NCBI GenBank assembly: GCA_964367905.1
Contig: CAYIZP010000004.1
Location: 38,720-102,719, forward strand
From: CAUPWF01 sp964367905
GTDB lineage: Bacteria; Bacillota; Clostridia; Lachnospirales; Lachnospiraceae
Reading direction: 5' to 3'
Length of the DNA: 64,000 nucleotides
Below, piece after piece: positions 62,720 through 64,000 of the stretch (the stretch's first letter is position 1; the number at the start of each line of letters is the position of its first letter). The position numbers and the translations under genes are program-made. Under the pieces are notes generated by a model that saw nothing but the letters and a program-made list of their open reading frames with translations, made no database searches and was not told the origin of the DNA.

Positions 62720-63941
62720 ATTCTGCCCTTCTCAAGATATCAAATTCATCTAATTCCATTCCCAAATCAATGTATAGGACTTGTTTTGGATGTGGTGCAC
62801 TCTCTTGCTCCACTCCATCTTCATCTACTATCTTCTGAACTTTCACTTCTAGATTTCTTCCATCTGGCTTCATCACCTCAATGGTTTCCCCTACTGTAAA
62901 TTTATTCCTTTGTTCGATTCGATAGAGTCCCTCTTCATTCCTTATGCCTACAATTCCAAGATAGGTATATTCCTTGATATAAGTATTGCTATCATAAATC
63001 TGCGTCGTCTCATCTGGCTTCCCAAAGAAGAACCCCGTGGTGAATTGACGATAAGTACAATTTGCAATCTGATCCAGATACCATGGCATATTTTTTTGAT
63101 AAAGTTCGGGATTCTTCTGATAATCATCAATCGCCTTGCGATAAGTTCTCGCAACGGTTGCAACATATAATGCAGTCTTCATCCGTCCCTCAATTTTAAA
63201 GCTATCAATCCCAGACTCACACAACTCAGGAATGTATTGAATCATACACAGATCCTTGGAATTAAAGATATAAGTTCCTCTTTCATTCTCATACACTGGC
63301 ATAAATTCATCTGGACGAGTTTCCTCTACCACTGCATACTTCCATCTACATGGATGCGTGCAAGCACCACGATTGGCATCCCGACTGGTAAAATAATTAC
63401 TAAGTAAACATCTTCCTGAATAAGAGATACACATTGCCCCATGGACAAAGGTTTCTATCTCTACGTCGTCTGCAATATTGGCTCTGATTTCCTTAATTTC
63501 ATCAAGGGAAAGTTCTCTTGCCGTCACTACTCTGCTGGCTCCTAGTTGTTTCCAAAAATTATAAGTTCCGTAGTTGGAATTATTTGCCTGTGTACTGATG
63601 TGGACTTCAATTTCCGGACATATTTCCTTGGCAATCATAAAGATTCCTGGATCTGCTATAATAAGCGCATCTGGCTTCACTTCTTTCATTTCCTGAAAGT
63701 ACGTCCTCACTCCGTCCAAATCTTCATTATGAGCTAGGATATTTGCTGTTACATAAACCTTAACATCGTGTTGGTGGGCAAACTCAATTCCATCCTTCAT
63801 ATCCTGCAAAGTAAAATTCTTTGCCTTTGCTCTTAGTCCAAATGCCTCTCCTCCAATATATACTGCATCTGCTCCATACATCACTGCAACCTTTAGAACC
63901 TCTAGGTTACTAGCAGGAATCAATAATTCTGGATGTCTCAT
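62718..63941 (-). CDS. Peptidase U32 family protein
   Basis: This 407-residue protein matches the U32 family. ELLIPASNLEVLKVAVMYGADAVYIGGEAFGLR opens the barrel (two conserved blocks around YGADAVYIGG). FVHGAMCISYSGRCLLSNYF and GACTHPCRWKY hold the conserved cysteines, and FKIEGRMKTALYVA follows. Members include collagenase-like PrtC and the tRNA uridine hydroxylation proteins TrhP/YrrN/YrrO, which I think is the more likely role. AGGAGGTG precedes the ATG. It converges with sigK. Confidence 0.9.
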   Translation of the reverse strand: MRHPELLIPASNLEVLKVAVMYGADAVYIGGEAFGLRAKAKNFTLQDMKDGIEFAHQHDVKVYVTANILAHNEDLDGVRTYFQEMKEVKPDALIIADPGIFMIAKEICPEIEVHISTQANNSNYGTYNFWKQLGASRVVTARELSLDEIKEIRANIADDVEIETFVHGAMCISYSGRCLLSNYFTSRDANRGACTHPCRWKYAVVEETRPDEFMPVYENERGTYIFNSKDLCMIQYIPELCESGIDSFKIEGRMKTALYVATVARTYRKAIDDYQKNPELYQKNMPWYLDQIANCTYRQFTTGFFFGKPDETTQIYDSNTYIKEYTYLGIVGIRNEEGLYRIEQRNKFTVGETIEVMKPDGRNLEVKVQKIVDEDGVEQESAPHPKQVLYIDLGMELDEFDILRRAE

Positions 63942-64000
63942 CTCGCCACCTCCTAGTATAATAATGATGTAGTCAATAAGACTACTTGGTTTACAAGTTT

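Overview
The window reads as a chromosomal segment of a spore-forming, low-GC, Gram-positive anaerobe, most likely a member of the Lachnospiraceae (Clostridia). The evidence is a T-box leader before pheST, a 6S RNA, an uninterrupted sporulation sigma factor of the SigK type, a SpoIID-like protein, a 390-residue PRPP synthetase, and the order DUF512-der-plsY-gpsA-yqeG-efp. Most genes lie on the minus strand. Many starts were moved inside the longest open frame because a good Shine-Dalgarno site sits before an internal ATG.

Layout. 1-4589: 3'-truncated gltB with its promoter and leader palindrome. 4662-9897: CPBP membrane protease, argS, DUF815 ATPase and pheA. 10057-11691: a divergent lone acyl-CoA-ligase-like gene. 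11779-13141: an XRE regulator and a small unknown protein. 13280-15786: tenA, thiT, efp, yqeG. 15891-20177: gpsA, plsY, der, DUF512, one overlapping unit. 20178-20907: a 730-base divergent spacer with an imperfect palindrome, four equal-geometry inverted repeats and a tiny transcription unit. 20908-22080: prs. 22211-29794: uraA, queA, RDD protein, sppA, pheT, pheS, with a T-box leader at about 29817-30060. 30085-32436: YihY/BrkB protein and SpoIID-like protein. 32437-33120: palindromes, 6S RNA and tRNA-Gly(GCC). 33121-38364: rseP, dxr, cdsA, uppS, frr, pyrH, a lipid and envelope operon with one clear promoter. 38377-40411: DUF1893 protein and glpK.

The most striking region is 40525-61997. One uninterrupted 19-kb gene encodes a 6353-residue secreted, membrane-anchored repeat protein. 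A gene for a membrane-tethered TPR protein lies just upstream on the same strand. A regulator with an NTF2/SnoaL-like domain fused to a LytTR DNA-binding domain is divergent to it. The shared spacer contains a LytTR-like direct repeat placed just upstream of the -35 box of the TPR/giant-gene promoter. I infer a self-contained surface-structure module: regulator, extracytoplasmic partner and giant filamentous adhesin. The window ends with sigK (TTG start, no pro-sequence) and a U32-family protein.

Several very GC-rich palindromes with a GGGGACGGGGG core sit a few bases after stop codons. They look like a dispersed REP-type family, and two copies differ only by a compensated base pair.
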